From positions 50,613-98,598 of the forward strand of contig WELB01000298.1 of the NCBI GenBank assembly GCA_009602725.1: a DNA stretch of 47,986 nucleotides. Direction: 5' to 3'. Below the pieces are notes generated by a model that searched no databases, was not told where the DNA came from, and saw only the letters and a list, made by a program, of their open reading frames with translations. Position 1 is the first letter of the stretch; each line of letters begins with the position of its first letter. Below are positions 12,051 to 22,865 of this stretch, piece by piece. Origin of the DNA: Spirogloea muscicola (lineage: Eukaryota; Streptophyta; Zygnematophyceae; Spirogloeales; Spirogloeaceae). Both the position numbers and the translations under genes were made by a program.

Positions 12051-14964
12051 CTATCCACGTCTCAGCTTGTTGTAGGATCCCTCAGATTGCACCTGCCCTA
12101 TGCTGTACTTGAGGTCCTTGGACACCTGCAGTGTCCCCGGGTGGACCCAAACCTCTTCCACTCTCATCACACCTTCTGGGCCCAGCTCCACCAGCGTGAA
12201 TTGCCGCTCCTTGGCGGCAGCCATGGACGGATCCAAGCCCAGCCCTCTGCCTTTGTGTGCGTGCAAAGAGAGACCGCAGTTGGCAGTGGACTCCAGCGGC
12301 CCATCTCGGAGCCTGGGAACGACTGCAGCATTCAGATACATGGTCCTCCTGGCGCTGTCCATCACAGTCATCTCCCGTAAGCCTTGCTTTTGTGCTAAGC
12401 CCTTGTGCATGTGGCCAAAGACCACGAGGGGCACACTCCTCCTCAAGGAGGGGCCCACAATCTGATCAATCGCCATCTTCAGGTCTGCATAATAGCAACA
12501 ATCGGGGAGCTCAATCTGGTCAGCGTCAGCAGGAACAGAAGCGTGAGTAGTGCCATTGCCCTTGCTATAAATTGCAGGCAACTGTGTTGAGCATCTTAGC
12601 CAGTGGACTCGCCATACACACTAGACCAGCCCATCTTCCAGCTCTGCCAGTGTGAGTGGCTGCTTCAGATATCTCAGTCAAGCTGAGCTGCCGCGATACT
12701 ATCAACTCCCATTCAGCATTGCAAGCATGCAGAATAAATTCAGGGTGGTGCACTTTTGGGTATTGTTAAGATGCATGAAGAACGATGCTGACCAGGGTCG
12801 CCATGGTCGCCTCCAGGCGGTGCTCGCCAAGATCCCCAATCCCTTCCACAGATGGACCTTGGCTCCTCACCGAGTCCTGGCATTGGGTTTGAAAAGAAGG
12901 ACTGAGCAGACGGCTGAGTGATTGCCTTCACTGAATCTTGTGTTGCACGAAATTAAGTGTTTGTTCTGCTAGCTTGACATCTTTTCAAGACTCTAATCAT
13001 CATGGTCTGCTAGACAACTGTTTGACAACAGCAAAAAGGCCATATCTGCCGTTGAATATCAGTGAAAACTGCAAGACCTAGTGGCCCGTTGTGTGCCAGG
13101 AGGATGAGCAAGTGGTCCTCTGGAGCAGCTTTTGCGGATTGTGTGATAAGCTGGGCACTGTCCTCAAAGCTCCGAACTCCAAACCTGCTTCAAGGCACTG
13201 TCAGATGTACTGGAGAACAACTTCGAGCTTGTAGTCACCTTCTTACAGCAGCTCTGGAGGTCTGTGCCACCAGGTGCAGAGTGGACAGGGATTCATAACT
13301 TCGAATTCTAATTCAATAGCTTCAAGAGTGGCTTAGATTGAGCCGCGAAGGATTGCAAATGGACCTGCTGCCATAGAATGCACTGTTGCCTTCACTCCAG
13401 GTGCTCCCACCATATGAAAATGGCCTCCCTCCCACCACACTCAGCTTTAGGTGCGAGAAGTCGAGTCGTCTGAAGCCCACATGCGACTCCCCAAGTCTGC
13501 CATCACGAGGAGCTTGGAGCATAAGACCGATGGACAACATCGCAACAATGAGTGTGAGCACTGCTGACAGCAAACATTGTATCCACGGCAATGTGGGCAA
13601 GGATCAGGTATAGTCCATTGATGAGCACCTAAAAGAAAGATCATCTGCTGAAATGGCAGTAATTGCAGCAGCCAGGAACCCACAAGGAAGTCAAGGAAAC
13701 TGCTCACAGATGTAGTTGCCGCTGCACGTCATCCTGGCCTCCCGTCCTGCAAGCAAGCATGGGCCAGAAATAGTTCAAGGAGTCAGTGTACAGCAGATGT
13801 TTGGGGCTTGCAGAGAGGAACTCACAGGGCATATAAGCCTTGGAAAGGACTTCCGAACTGGCCTGCAGGGCGTTGAGCTTGTCCACCAGCAGTCGTGGTT
13901 GCCCAATACGACGGCCTTGGGCAGCAGCAGCTCGCTCACCTGTCTCACCAGCTCGACATTCTCGTCGCCGAAATCACCTGTGTCAGCCGGCAGGGGTGCA
14001 GACGATGTAGAGGGCCTTGTCATTGCAGACTCGGTGCAGAGGCTTGACATCAGCCTGGACGTTTGCAATTGCAAACAGACTGTGCCCTCAAGAGCTTGCA
14101 ATGCAAAGGAGGTGGAAGCCCTTGCAAGAGCTCACTGGTGAGCTAGTTACTAGTACTTGCAATCGGTATGCACTAGTGCATTCGATTACAGAAGCTGAGG
14201 ACCCAAAATAAGATCAAGTACACAGGGTGTAGCATCTACGCACCTACAAAGAGGACCAGGTCCACCTGCGGCGGTCCTTTGCGAGGCACGACAACGGAGC
14301 ATGTCAGTCCTAAACAGGATCTGCAGCAGGCTAGCAAGCTTCCAAGGGACTTCGACTTATAGACTACAGTTCATCGGATGGACCCAACGCTGACAGGCGC
14401 AGGCAGGTGATAGTGTTTATGTGAAATTCCCGAAGCATGTCACTTAACAAGAGTGGTAAACTCATGAGCTAATTATGCTTCAAACGCTATGCTCAGACAC
14501 GGCAAGCTGACGGACGTGAGTTGCTGTGGCGCTGCTCACGTTCAGGGCGGCGAGGGCCCGACCGTCGGCCTCCGCGTCCCACATGTCGTGCTGCGCAGCC
14601 CAGCAGAGGATCAGTCGACGTCTGACTGCCAAGGTCCCAGCTCTGAGTTGACTGGCCAGCACCGCCAAGCTGCGCTCACCACGTCGCCCACAATCGCGAT
14701 CCTGGCGCTCGGTGCAGCGGCGCTGTGAATTCCGGGAGCCTCCATGTGGGCTGCGCTTGGGCTTAAGTGTCTCCTCCTGCCACTGAGGTGCGCACGGAGC
14801 TCCGTCGAGAGCGCCGGCCCTCGTTGGAGTGCGCCTCTTGAGGCCACACTGCAGCCGCCGCCGCCGCCGCCGGTTGCACACCAGACTGGCTCCAGCAGTG
14901 CAAGTCCACTGCCTCTGGACCCTGCTGCAGTAGAAGTCACTGTGACTAGCCGCGACATTGCCAT
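12051..14964 (-). CDS. calcineurin-like metallophosphoesterase, plant/cyanobacterial type
   Basis: Binuclear-metal phosphohydrolase resembling the cyanobacterial/plant family modelled as TIGR04168; its substrate is not known to me. Exons in phase: 14964-14680, 14590-14540, 14265-14244 (22 nt), 13977-13826, one ending at 13365, 13184-13078, 12876-12793, 12484-12051. The start of the fifth exon (about 13530-13470) and the join to exon 4 are unresolved. Metal-site motifs appear in family order: IVGDVHDMWD (exon junction 1/2), VGDFGDEN, GNHD (about 145-148), LSVVGGRPFS, LLAHNGPLGLG, CGRDWG, GDHGDPD, then VVFGHMHKG. The C-terminal exon ends VQSEGSYNKLRRG. The first about 85 residues before the first motif could be a transit peptide. 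The family match is firm, but the middle of the model is provisional. Confidence 0.88.
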
Positions 14965-15247
14965 CCCATAGCTGAGAGGTATGCGGCACACACGTGGGTC
15001 ACAGTGATACTTGTTACTGGAGCTAAATGGCGTGTAGCAGTGACATGGTATATCAGGAGAGAAGGCGTGCGGGGTACATAATAAATGGAGGGAGGCCAAA
15101 TGAAGAGATTCTAACAGGGGCTAAGGTTAAAGAATTGAAGATACATCTACTAGGGGACTCTAGTACTCACAGTGAGCAAACATGTAACGACAGACTGATC
15201 TGGGAAGCCGGAGCACCACCGCGCAAAGCCAGTGGCCAGGCGTAGTG

Positions 15248-15620
15248 CGCAGCCAGCAGCTGTATGCTTTTCTGGAAGGGTCTTCTACTGGACGACTCTT
15301 TCTTCTTCAGCCCTCTACGGCCCTTCAGGAACCTTGTCCATACTTTTCGGGCTGGCCTTCTACAGCCCTCGTCTTCTTTCGAAAAGCCTACTTCTTCTAC
15401 GCTGTTGTATTGCTAGAGCCTGGAATCGCTGCAGAGAAAGTGAAAGAAGCATTCTGTGACAAGCAACCAATGCCTGCGGGACGCTAGTATGCCCCAAGCT
15501 ACCGGCCCGACTGCGACGGCATGCGTCTACCAGCTGGACCAGGCGATGGAGGAGGGAGGACCACTTCATAAAGTAGCCGCCATAGAGCACGAATAGAAGT
15601 AGTCTCCCAATAGGAGAAGA
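15248..15620 (-). mobile_element. LINE family B C-terminal fragment with a nested insertion
   Basis: On the minus strand it reads LYGGYFMKWSSLLHRL, then RRSRAGSLGH and LSLSLQRFQALAIQQ. This matches the LINE segment at 20740-20950 (YGGYGTKWSALLHRL, RRSRAGSLGHSS, LSLSLQRSQALAI). The reading is interrupted at about 15260-15401 by a 142-bp insert that carries the GGGCTGGCC hairpin module. CTGT flanks both edges. Past the insert the LINE sequence resumes briefly. Confidence 0.8.
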
Positions 15621-16674
15621 GGAGTGAACCTCGCTACAAGGACAGTGTCTTCTTCTGTAAAAGACGTATATGCAGTAATGACATAGCCCACACAGCGCAA
15701 ACTCTTGGACTGTTGCAAAACGTCCAAGGTCATGACAAGCTTGCTCTCCTCAACGTAGACGACCAATTGAATACTATTGGATCATGGGCAACATTGTGCA
15801 TCAACAAGTGTGAAGGGTGACAAATTTTCTTAAATCTTGAGCACTAGCCTTGCTAAGTCAGAAGACATGCTCTTTGTCCTGTCAAACATGAAGCAAAGCA
15901 AGCAGATCGATGGTCTCAACTGCCACGTGCCTCCAGCAAGTGCAATACATTTTGAAGACCACGTTGTGCTCGCTCTTCATGGTGCATAATAGTTGCCTTA
16001 TACACTGTCAATGTAAAGCCTCAAAACTGACTACGATTCTGCTGCATGAGTGCTGTAGTCATGGATTTTGACATTGCCAGTTGAAGGCTAGGACTTGAAT
16101 TTAACATTTAGGCAAAAACTGTTTCCACTTTCTGCAAGCTTTTGACCCAAGGGCAACATCTATTGTACTTAACACACGAGTCTGCAGAACTGATTGTCAT
16201 GCCTTGGATGACTTGCAACAAACGACCGGCAACGTACCCTTACCTAAGCAATCTGCAATTACAAGGCATGGGCTACAGTGCAACTACCTGATGGTCCACG
16301 TACTCTGCCTTCCATAATGTCCAACAGAAGATGCCAACTTGCTTCGTTGTGGATAAGTATGACTCCCAGACGCTGAAAGACTTGACGATGGCCTTCTGAT
16401 GCGTGTCAATGGATGACTACTTGCTGCAACAGATGCCTTTTGACCTGTCATTTGATCAACTTGGAGCCACAGATCTCATGCCTAATTGCTGCGACTGGGT
16501 CACGTATCTGCCGTCAGCCGATTACTGTCATGGTTTGAACAGCACTAGGGAGCATGTGCCTATGTGGGTACCTTGCGGATGAAATCAAAGCTTGCTTGTC
16601 GCTGAAGGTCGTGAAAGTACGGCAGAGAAAAGCGATGGATGCCATAAAGCTCACATCTCAGACTCCTCACAAGA
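15621..16674. other. intergenic, AT-richer, no gene recognised
   Basis: Downstream of the CTD phosphatase. No ORF in either strand showed family features, and no repeat of the kinds seen elsewhere in the window was recognised. Confidence 0.5.
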
Positions 16675-19606
16675 TCATACTTTACTTTCTGGCGCTTCCA
16701 CGTGTGCCTCGTTGTGAACATTCGATGCGGTTGCCTCCATGGCTCGTGCACCATCACCATTGCTTATGTTGGGCATGTGTGCCGTGCTCGCAGCCTTCAC
16801 ACTGTCTGGCTCCATGCCATCCTGCCTCTTGCCGTCCAAAGGCTGCTGTGGTTCCATGGCTCCATTGCTTCCCAGCAAGGACAGTGGTTCATGCTGGCCC
16901 TCTGCTTCAGCAACCGCCTCCTCCTCCGCGACCTCCTTGGTCTCCGTGGCCAGAAACTGCGCTACCGGCTTCGTCACAAGCCCACTTGCCACAGGGAAGT
17001 CGGCCTCCGGGACCCTCCTCCAGAGAGAACGGCACCAATGGAGCCAGTCTGGGTGTACAAGGTAATGGCCGTGCCTCAGCGCCCACTGTGCCTGTTGAAC
17101 AATATTTGTGCTTAGCAGGTCCTTAGCTCACATTAATCTCAGGTCTGTCCACGCGGCTGTCTCAGGTCTGACACGGCTTTAATTAGTGCTCAAATTTGCA
17201 AGTAGCATGAAGTTGAAAGATCCAATGTTTGCAGGTTCAAGTGTCAGCAGGGCTCAGTGTCTCACCTTCTCGGTCCCTTTGTCCAAGGCGATGACATGGG
17301 AGGTGCGCGCATCCACCTGCTGGGAGCAAACAGCTCCCAGCTCCTCGGCCAGTCGCCACGACGGGTGTGCTGCAGAGTCCCGCGTGTCAGAGGGGAAGAC
17401 CCTGCTGAAGACGACGTGGCAGCCGGACAAGATGTTCTGCCGCTCGTTTCTGAGCACCTGCTGCCATGAACAGGCACAATATTTATCTTGGGGTCTTTAT
17501 GATGACTCCGTAAGCAACATTTGCAGAAGCAGCCCAGGCTCCAAGAGGTAGATGCAGGCCTTGGAGCGGGCATGATAGCTAGGCCACAGTGAAGCAACAA
17601 ACCTCACGAATGTCGCGCGTCCTACCTGAAGCGAGAGTAGTCACACCCCCCTCCTACACGGCACAGCTCGAACAGACACCACATTAGTCTGCAGCCCGGT
17701 CCTCCTTAAGATGAAGCTTAAGCTTAATTGGCTAGAATAAGGTCAAGACCAAGGGTACATGCATGTCGGACAGCACCTGATCTGATTGCAACAAGCAACG
17801 GAAAGGGAGTTTTCTTCAATGGTAACATATCGGCTCCAAATGGGCAGCTTGCAATGCCTGACTCTAGTCGTGTCCGGCAAATACTGCAATGTTCGTCACT
17901 GCCCTTCTGCTTTGCAGGGCTAGCCAATGAAGCATCTCACAAACCTTTGCAGGGTTGTGGAAAAAGGACTTGTGTAGCCTTTTGAGCAGGTCCAGGATTG
18001 AGACAAAAATGCCCGAGGACGCGCTCTCATCCAGGTGCTGCTCCACGAGGGAGGCGCCGGACAGGCCAAATTGTAAACGGGAGGAGCGAAAGAAATGATA
18101 GCGCTCCACGCCAATGAGGTTGGACCGGTGTCCTGGCCAGACCTGCCTCACAAAATACACAGCAGACAGCAAGCTCAGCAGCAATTTACGCAGTATGTCA
18201 GCATTCTGCAGCAGAGGAAAGTCTTGGTTTCAATAAAGATGAAGTAATGAACGCCGTCTGACCAACTAGACAGAGTCACTGACCCACAAGAAAATGCTTG
18301 CTCATGCATATCAAGCAAGCAAGCACTCTAAACAAAGCCAGGCCAAGAGACACAAACATGTTCAGTGTCGTCAAGGATGAGGACTGCCGATTCAGCGCCG
18401 AGGACAACATCCAGGTCTTTGATGCTCTTCCTTGTTGAGTCGCTCTGTGAAATGACGCGATCACCGAAGATCCTCCCAGAGGGGTCCAGCAGCCGGGCCA
18501 TGGTGGAGGCATAGATACGCTCGCCCATTGTGTATACATAGAGCTGGAAGAGCTTGCTGGCCTCAGTCAGGAAATGGAAGACGCCCGGCCGGAGTTTGGT
18601 CCACAGATTGAGATGCGGCAGCCGATGCAGCTCGACTGAGACTGTAGACACAAAGAGAAGCGTGAATGGGCAGATGCTCAGCGCGACCACCACTGCGGAG
18701 CGCGGAACGCTGCAGAGAGAATCATCTCATGGAATTACTGCTGGTGGAGTAGTCTAGTGTCAGGCTTGCCACATAGCACTCATACTCTAGTAGAGACATA
18801 AGCTCCAAAACAGCAGGCTATGCAGCCAATGATCTTGCTGTGCTGAACCCTATATCTGCTTGACAAGCCCTTTGCACAAGAACTGCATGCATGACGAGTG
18901 GCTGTCGAGCTGCTGTCCACCGTGCGACGAGGTAGATGGCTCGGGAGGGTACAGCCGCTCCAGGTAGGCAACGTCGTCGTCGTGGATGTCACAGAGACGG
19001 GACGAATTCAGGAGCGTGTGGTCGAGGTCCAGCACAAGGTAGAGCCGCCGCTCCGCGAGGAGCCTCTCAAGGTCCGTGTTCCGCAGCCTCCCAGCCTCCT
19101 TCTCGCTCACCTCCAATCCCTGAAGTCACATACAAGGCTTTTCTCTCAAGGCAAATGTAGAATCTAGTGCTTCTGCTGGAGCTTGACTTTCCAGTCTGCT
19201 TGTCTGAGATACTTGAAAATCATATTGAGAGCGAGCATGAGGATATGTTGTGACTGAAATTATCATACAACATCTCGAGCACAACTGCCAGCAGCTCATC
19301 CATGGTCAGCCCAATATGGCCAACTAGCCATGGGGCAGCTCTCAGCCAGCTGACTGTGACTTGAAGGTCAACTGAGACACTGGCGCACGGACTCGACTGG
19401 CAGGTCGAGGAGGCGTACCGCGTGGATGTACGTGAGTGCCACGCCAGGAGGCCCGGCGTCTGCTTCTTGCCGCAGCTCGCCGCAGCGGATGCACACGCCC
19501 CACATGAAGCCCGGGTGCGGCGGGCACGCCTCCGCCGCAGCGCCGGCACTGGCGGCGCTTGTGCCTGCTGATGGCGCCACGAGCTCCCAGCTCCGAGCTT
19601 CAGGGT
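16675..19606 (-). CDS. FCP1: FCP1-like RNA polymerase II CTD phosphatase (CPL3/CPL4 type) with BRCT domain
   Basis: HAD-family Ser phosphatase that dephosphorylates the C-terminal domain of RNA polymerase II in the nucleus. Exons in phase: about 19606-19419, 19119-18921, 18641-18358, 18142-17945, 17457-17266, 17085-16675. The N-terminal exon carries CPPHPGFMWGVCIRCG, a Cys pattern of plant CPLs, then ALTYIHA. Catalytic LDLDHTLLNSS (DxDxT) is in exon 2. Exon 3 has LWTKLRPGVFHFL, LYVYTMGERIYA and LILDDTEH. Exon 4 has VWPGHRSNLIGVERYHFF. Exon 5 starts a BRCT domain (ERQNILSGCHVVFSRVFP, then GAVCSQQVDARTSHVIA) that is completed by LVHPDWLHWCRSLWRR in exon 6. An acidic tail follows. An in-frame stop at 19622-19620 precedes exon 1 with no ATG after it, so the true start is in an unrecognised upstream exon. 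Confidence 0.93.
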
Positions 19607-19739
19607 TTTTGGGTTTTGCTCAAAGACGCACCAACAGACAAACAATGGCTTCTCGTCTCTTCACGCAGCCCAGCTCTTGGTGGACTGTACGTGCGACCAT
19701 TGCAGTCTGACACACCGCCACGCATGCTCCTTAAACTCC

Positions 19740-19830
19740 ATACCATTTAAACCCAAAATATCCCATATCCTAGATCAGAATCCTAAACCCTACATCCTAA
19801 AGCCTAAACCCTAGCATCTAAGCCCTTTTG
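19740..19830. repeat. degenerate telomere-like CCCTAAA repeats
   Basis: Several variants of CCTAAACCCTA occur upstream of the CTD phosphatase (for example CCTAAACCCTACATCC and GCCTAAACCCTAGC). They resemble the plant/algal telomere unit and plant telo-box promoter elements. They could be 5' regulatory or decayed interstitial telomeric sequence. Confidence 0.7.
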
Positions 19831-19894
19831 TAAAGCCGGCCTGGGGCTGCGAGGAGCTCCCGCAGAGAGACGCATGCGAATGAGGTCTAACGCT

Positions 19895-20080
19895 TAGACT
19901 TGGAATTAGGATTCAGCGTTTGAGGTCGAGGGTTCGACTCGGAGCTGTGCTTCGGAGGCCTCCTGGGCACGGAGGGGCGGGCTCACGCGGCGCTGCAGGG
20001 CCGCCGTCCTCGGCCGCCATCCTCGCCCTCTTCGGGCCCCGGGAGCTGCCGGCCTCGGCTCCGCCGTAGCGCGTGGAAGG

Positions 20081-20112
<32 letters not shown>

Positions 20113-20290
20113 AACCGTCGCNGCCGCCGCCGCCGCCGCCGCGGGCACGGCGGCCTGGCCCTAATTAGGGCGCGCGAGCCTAGCCCTATCTGGACTAGGG
20201 CAGCTTCCAAATTAGAGGCAATGGTTTTTCCCCCAGCCCTGTCACTCTCTTGCCAATGAGCGCAAATGACTGTGCCGCCGGCAGCCGACA
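19895..20290. other. GC-rich non-coding stretch with GCC repeat and one ambiguous base
   Basis: Contains a tRNA-T-arm-like TTGAGGTCGAGGGTTCGACT (about 19921-19940), a (GCC)n tract at about 20083-20143 with an N at 20122, a CCCTAATTAGGG palindrome at about 20159-20170 and a short TAGCCCTA...TAGGGC inverted pair just after it. No gene was supported. Ala/Arg-rich ORFs here are by-products of the triplet repeat. Confidence 0.55.
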
Positions 20291-20299
20291 CTTCGCCAG

Positions 20300-20415
20300 C
20301 TGACTCCTTACGCCACTTCCTTTCGGGCTGGCCTCCCTCGCAAGCCATTCCCATAGAGAGAAAGTGCTAGAAAAAAGGCTGGCAAAGCCAGCTCAACAAC
20401 AATGGACAATGTCCA
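20300..20415. repeat. hairpin-module pair in inverted orientation
   Basis: A plus copy (TTTCGGGCTGGCC around 20320-20333) faces a minus copy (GGCTGGCAAAGCCAGC around 20377-20392, then CAATGGACAATG). They are separated by CATAGAGAGAAAGTGCTAG. This is the same facing arrangement seen at 25536-25700 and 38005-38165. Confidence 0.7.
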
Positions 20416-21060
20416 AGGCCAAAGAAAGATGTGCCAAAAAAACGTGGACGTGGTGACCACCGACGCCTTCGACCGCTCGACAGTTATCATGCGGCCATGG
20501 AGGTGCCGGGCATTATGCCGGTACTCCAGAAGCGTGGCAGGCCTTACGTCAGGCGTCTGGATGTGGTGGCCACCCCCCGGAGTGGTGGGCCTCGTCTTCT
20601 CCTCGACGTCGTTCTCATCGACGCATTCCAACCAGGGGCACCCACACCGACTGTGCCAGGTTGGGCGACACATCACGCAGAGAGGAAGAAGGAGAGGCAC
20701 TATAGTGACCACCCCAGGGCGACCACTTCTTCCCATGCGCCATGGACATCTACGGCGGCTACGGAACGAAGTGGTCTGCCCTCCTCCATCGCCTGGCACT
20801 GCATGTCGATGCCCGCCGACGTAGTCGGGCGGGTAGCTTAGGCCATTCTAGCGTCCTGCAAGCCATAGTTGCATGCTTTAGAATGCGGTTATCGTTGAGT
20901 CTGCAGCGCTCTCAGGCACTCGCAATCCACCAGAGTGCTGGTCGTGCATTAGCCCAGGCTAATGGCTTGAGCCATTAGCCAAACCACCGTGGGGGTGGTT
21001 TGGCTCCTCAGTATAACTTGTCAGATATGCATGTGCTCACTCGGGGATATTAATGTCCCC
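20416..21060 (+). mobile_element. LINE family B, endonuclease-domain fragment
   Basis: Reading frames with small shifts encode GIMPVLQKRGRPYVRRLDVV, GGPRLLLDVVLIDAF, ERHYSDHPRATT, YGGYGTKWSALLHRL and finally LSDMHVLTRGY plus stop. These line up with the restriction-like endonuclease region and last residues (SDLYVLTRGY) of the full-length LINE at 38571-42338, but the sequence is clearly a different family. Two stacked perfect hairpins lie near its end (20960-21005). Confidence 0.85.
20960..21005. repeat. two adjacent perfect hairpins
   Basis: TAATGGCT-TG-AGCCATTA (about 20960-20977) abuts AGCCAAACCACC-GTGGG-GGTGGTTTGGCT (20977-21005). Both stems are exact. They fall just before the last codons of a LINE family B copy and are absent from the related copy near 35110. 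Confidence 0.85.
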
Positions 21061-21079
21061 CTTAGCCAGCTCATTACCC

Positions 21080-21780
21080 ACTTGAAATGACATTTGTAAG
21101 GCTAGAATCGGCCTCCCTTTCAATTTCATGCGCACCGCGCGCCTTCTCCCACCCAGCCCAGTGTGCCACCAAGGCTGGGTATGCGGTCGCCGGCGCCGCT
21201 CGCGCCAAGGAGCTCAAATACGCTGACCATCCGCCAGCAGACAAGTTCTTCCCGTTGGCCATAGACACCCATGGGGCTCTGGGCGCTCGGTGGCTCGAGC
21301 TGCTCACCCAGCTCGCCCGCCACACCACCGCCCGTCGCTTCCATGGGGAGCCTGTAGACTTCCCTGCAGCAGGGTCGCTGGCGCAATTGTATCGCATGCG
21401 CCTGGCCGTCTCGCTGCAGCGGTCGATGGCCCGTGCGCTGCACCTTCGTGCCGGCCGGGCTCTTGCTGCTGCCTCTGGCTCTGGCCAGGGGACCCACTTT
21501 CAGGCCCCCTTTCTGGCCCCCTTCTCGTTCTTTGTTCATTCTTTTTTGGGCTGGCTTGTCCAGCCCCTATCCTCAATGGGCGAGCCCTTTCTTCAGGACC
21601 CTAGCCTCTCTGATTTGCGGCTCCTTAGCAGGGGTTACTGAGTGATTTGCAGCTGCTTTCTTTCTTTGTGTGCTTTGTTTTCTTAGCGCTTCCTCTGGCC
21701 CCCCTTCTCGTACTCTGTTCATTCTTTTTGGGCTGGCTTTTCCAGCCCCTATCCTCAATGGGCGAGCCCTTTTCCTCTTA
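21080..21780 (+). mobile_element. LINE family C, 5'-truncated copy with complete 3' end
   Basis: An uninterrupted frame (21087-21641) encodes the C-terminal part of the LINE endonuclease region (LKYADHPPADKFFPLAIDTH, GALGARWLELLTQLA, RMRLAVSLQRSMARALHL, AGRALAAASGSGQGTHFQ). It ends with LSDLRLLSRGY and TGA. A 93-bp hairpin module sits in frame before the last 14 codons. The 3' UTR carries a second module (about 21697-21780), shared with the copies at 11056, 25624 (inverted) and 42930. Confidence 0.88.
21504..21596 (+). mobile_element. 93-bp hairpin module inserted in a LINE reading frame
   Basis: The insert begins GCCCCC after TTTCAG and ends CTTCAG, so a CAG or TTCAG-like duplication flanks it. 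It contains the GGGCTGG-CTTGT-CCAGCCC stem-loop. The related LINE end at 42800-42860 runs GTYFQEHSLSDLRLLSRGY without it and serves as an empty site. The length is exactly 31 codons, which keeps the frame open. Confidence 0.88.
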
Positions 21781-21889
21781 AAAAAGGACTACGCTACCAA
21801 ACACGACATCACACTAGGGAAGCTCAGTACCCGCGTGTGAGCAACATCAGGTCAGATATGAATCTTACAAAAGTATTTCATCCTTCTTG

Positions 21890-21965
21890 CTTTTCGCATA
21901 TTCCGGCCTTTCCGGACCTTGTTGATGCCTTCTGGGCTGGCCTCTCACAGCGATTCCGGTCAAAC
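21890..21965 (+). repeat. hairpin-module copy
   Basis: TTCCGGCCTTTCCGGACC, then TTGTTGATGCCTTCTGGGC and TGGCCTCTCACAGCG. It is close to a consensus also seen at 15315-15376, 25400-25455 and, inverted, 34835-34890. A further partial copy is at 22375-22405. Confidence 0.8.
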
Positions 21966-22514
21966 AACCCAAAGGCTATTTGGAAGTAATGTGGTTGTTG
22001 CTGATGAAATGCGATAGACTAGTCTGGTCTTGCTTGAGACGAGCAACAATGCAGCCTCTTGTCATAAGCTTTTAGCCGCCACAAATAGCAAGTGCGAGGT
22101 CAGGTATAATAATCTTACCTGGCAGCATAAGTCTTCTCCAACGCACCACAGGGCGCCAATTCAATCAACCAGAATGCTTCTGCCACCAAGGCGTTGCTGA
22201 TGCCAAGGTTCAGATGAAATAGCAATGCTACAGCTCTTTCATTCACTTGGGACTTGCACTACTGGCCTTGATTTTGCCTGCTCTTGCAGGCCCTTCACCA
22301 AGGAAAAGGGCACGATCTAGCACATTGGTCGCCTCCTAGCTGCCACCGATGAGCGACGAGGTTCCCATCAACTAAGAGCCTTCTGGGCTGGCCAATCACA
22401 TGCATCTACTGGAATACAATAGGAGTTTCTCTCTCCACAAGGGTCAGTTTCTGTTGGCGTCTTTGTGCAGCTCCACACATGGTAGTTGCATCATCCCCGT
22501 TAGCACGCCTGCTG

Positions 22515-22865
22515 CTAGCCTCCGCAAGCATACGTCAAGCCGCCATTCCCATATTGATGCCCCCATAATGTGACATCTTCACACATTCGGTTGCAATCCA
22601 CTTCGTGTTCATGCCATAGCAGGCCAAGCAGTAATTGCTTCTCTCTCCCTATCATTGTGCGCAGGAGTGAAGGTAAGAATGCACTGCTAAGGAGGAGGTG
22701 GGTGGACGGCAGTACCACGTAAGTAGATCGAAGGCCTAAAGCTGACAGTAGGGATAAGCTAGGACCATGCAGGACCAACTTCACAGATGTAGTCATTGAC
22801 CAGAAAGCATTCCACCGCAGGTAGTTTTGGCACCTGAGAGCAAGACCATGCAGTATGTGTGACAC
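22515..22865 (-). pseudogene. unrecognised ORF in the left arm of the inverted repeat
   Basis: A 116-codon frame reading HGLALRCQNYLRWNAFWSM, then VVLPSTHLLLSSAFLPSLL, RTMIGREKQLLLGLLW and CEDVTLWGHQYGNG. The right arm (about 27730-27990, plus) carries the same coding sequence with stops and shifts (SQNYLRWSTFWWMTTSV). This shows that both descend from one coding segment of unknown family. Further outward the two arms share a second possible segment (NALVAEAFWLIELAPCGALE in the left arm). Confidence 0.5.

Noticed and set aside
21504-21596. Introner element (a new intron) rather than a mobile hairpin
   Set aside because: It ends like a 3' splice site (TTTCTTCAG) but starts GCCCCC with no usable GT or GC donor consensus, and the frame is open through it. 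Not excluded, but not favoured.
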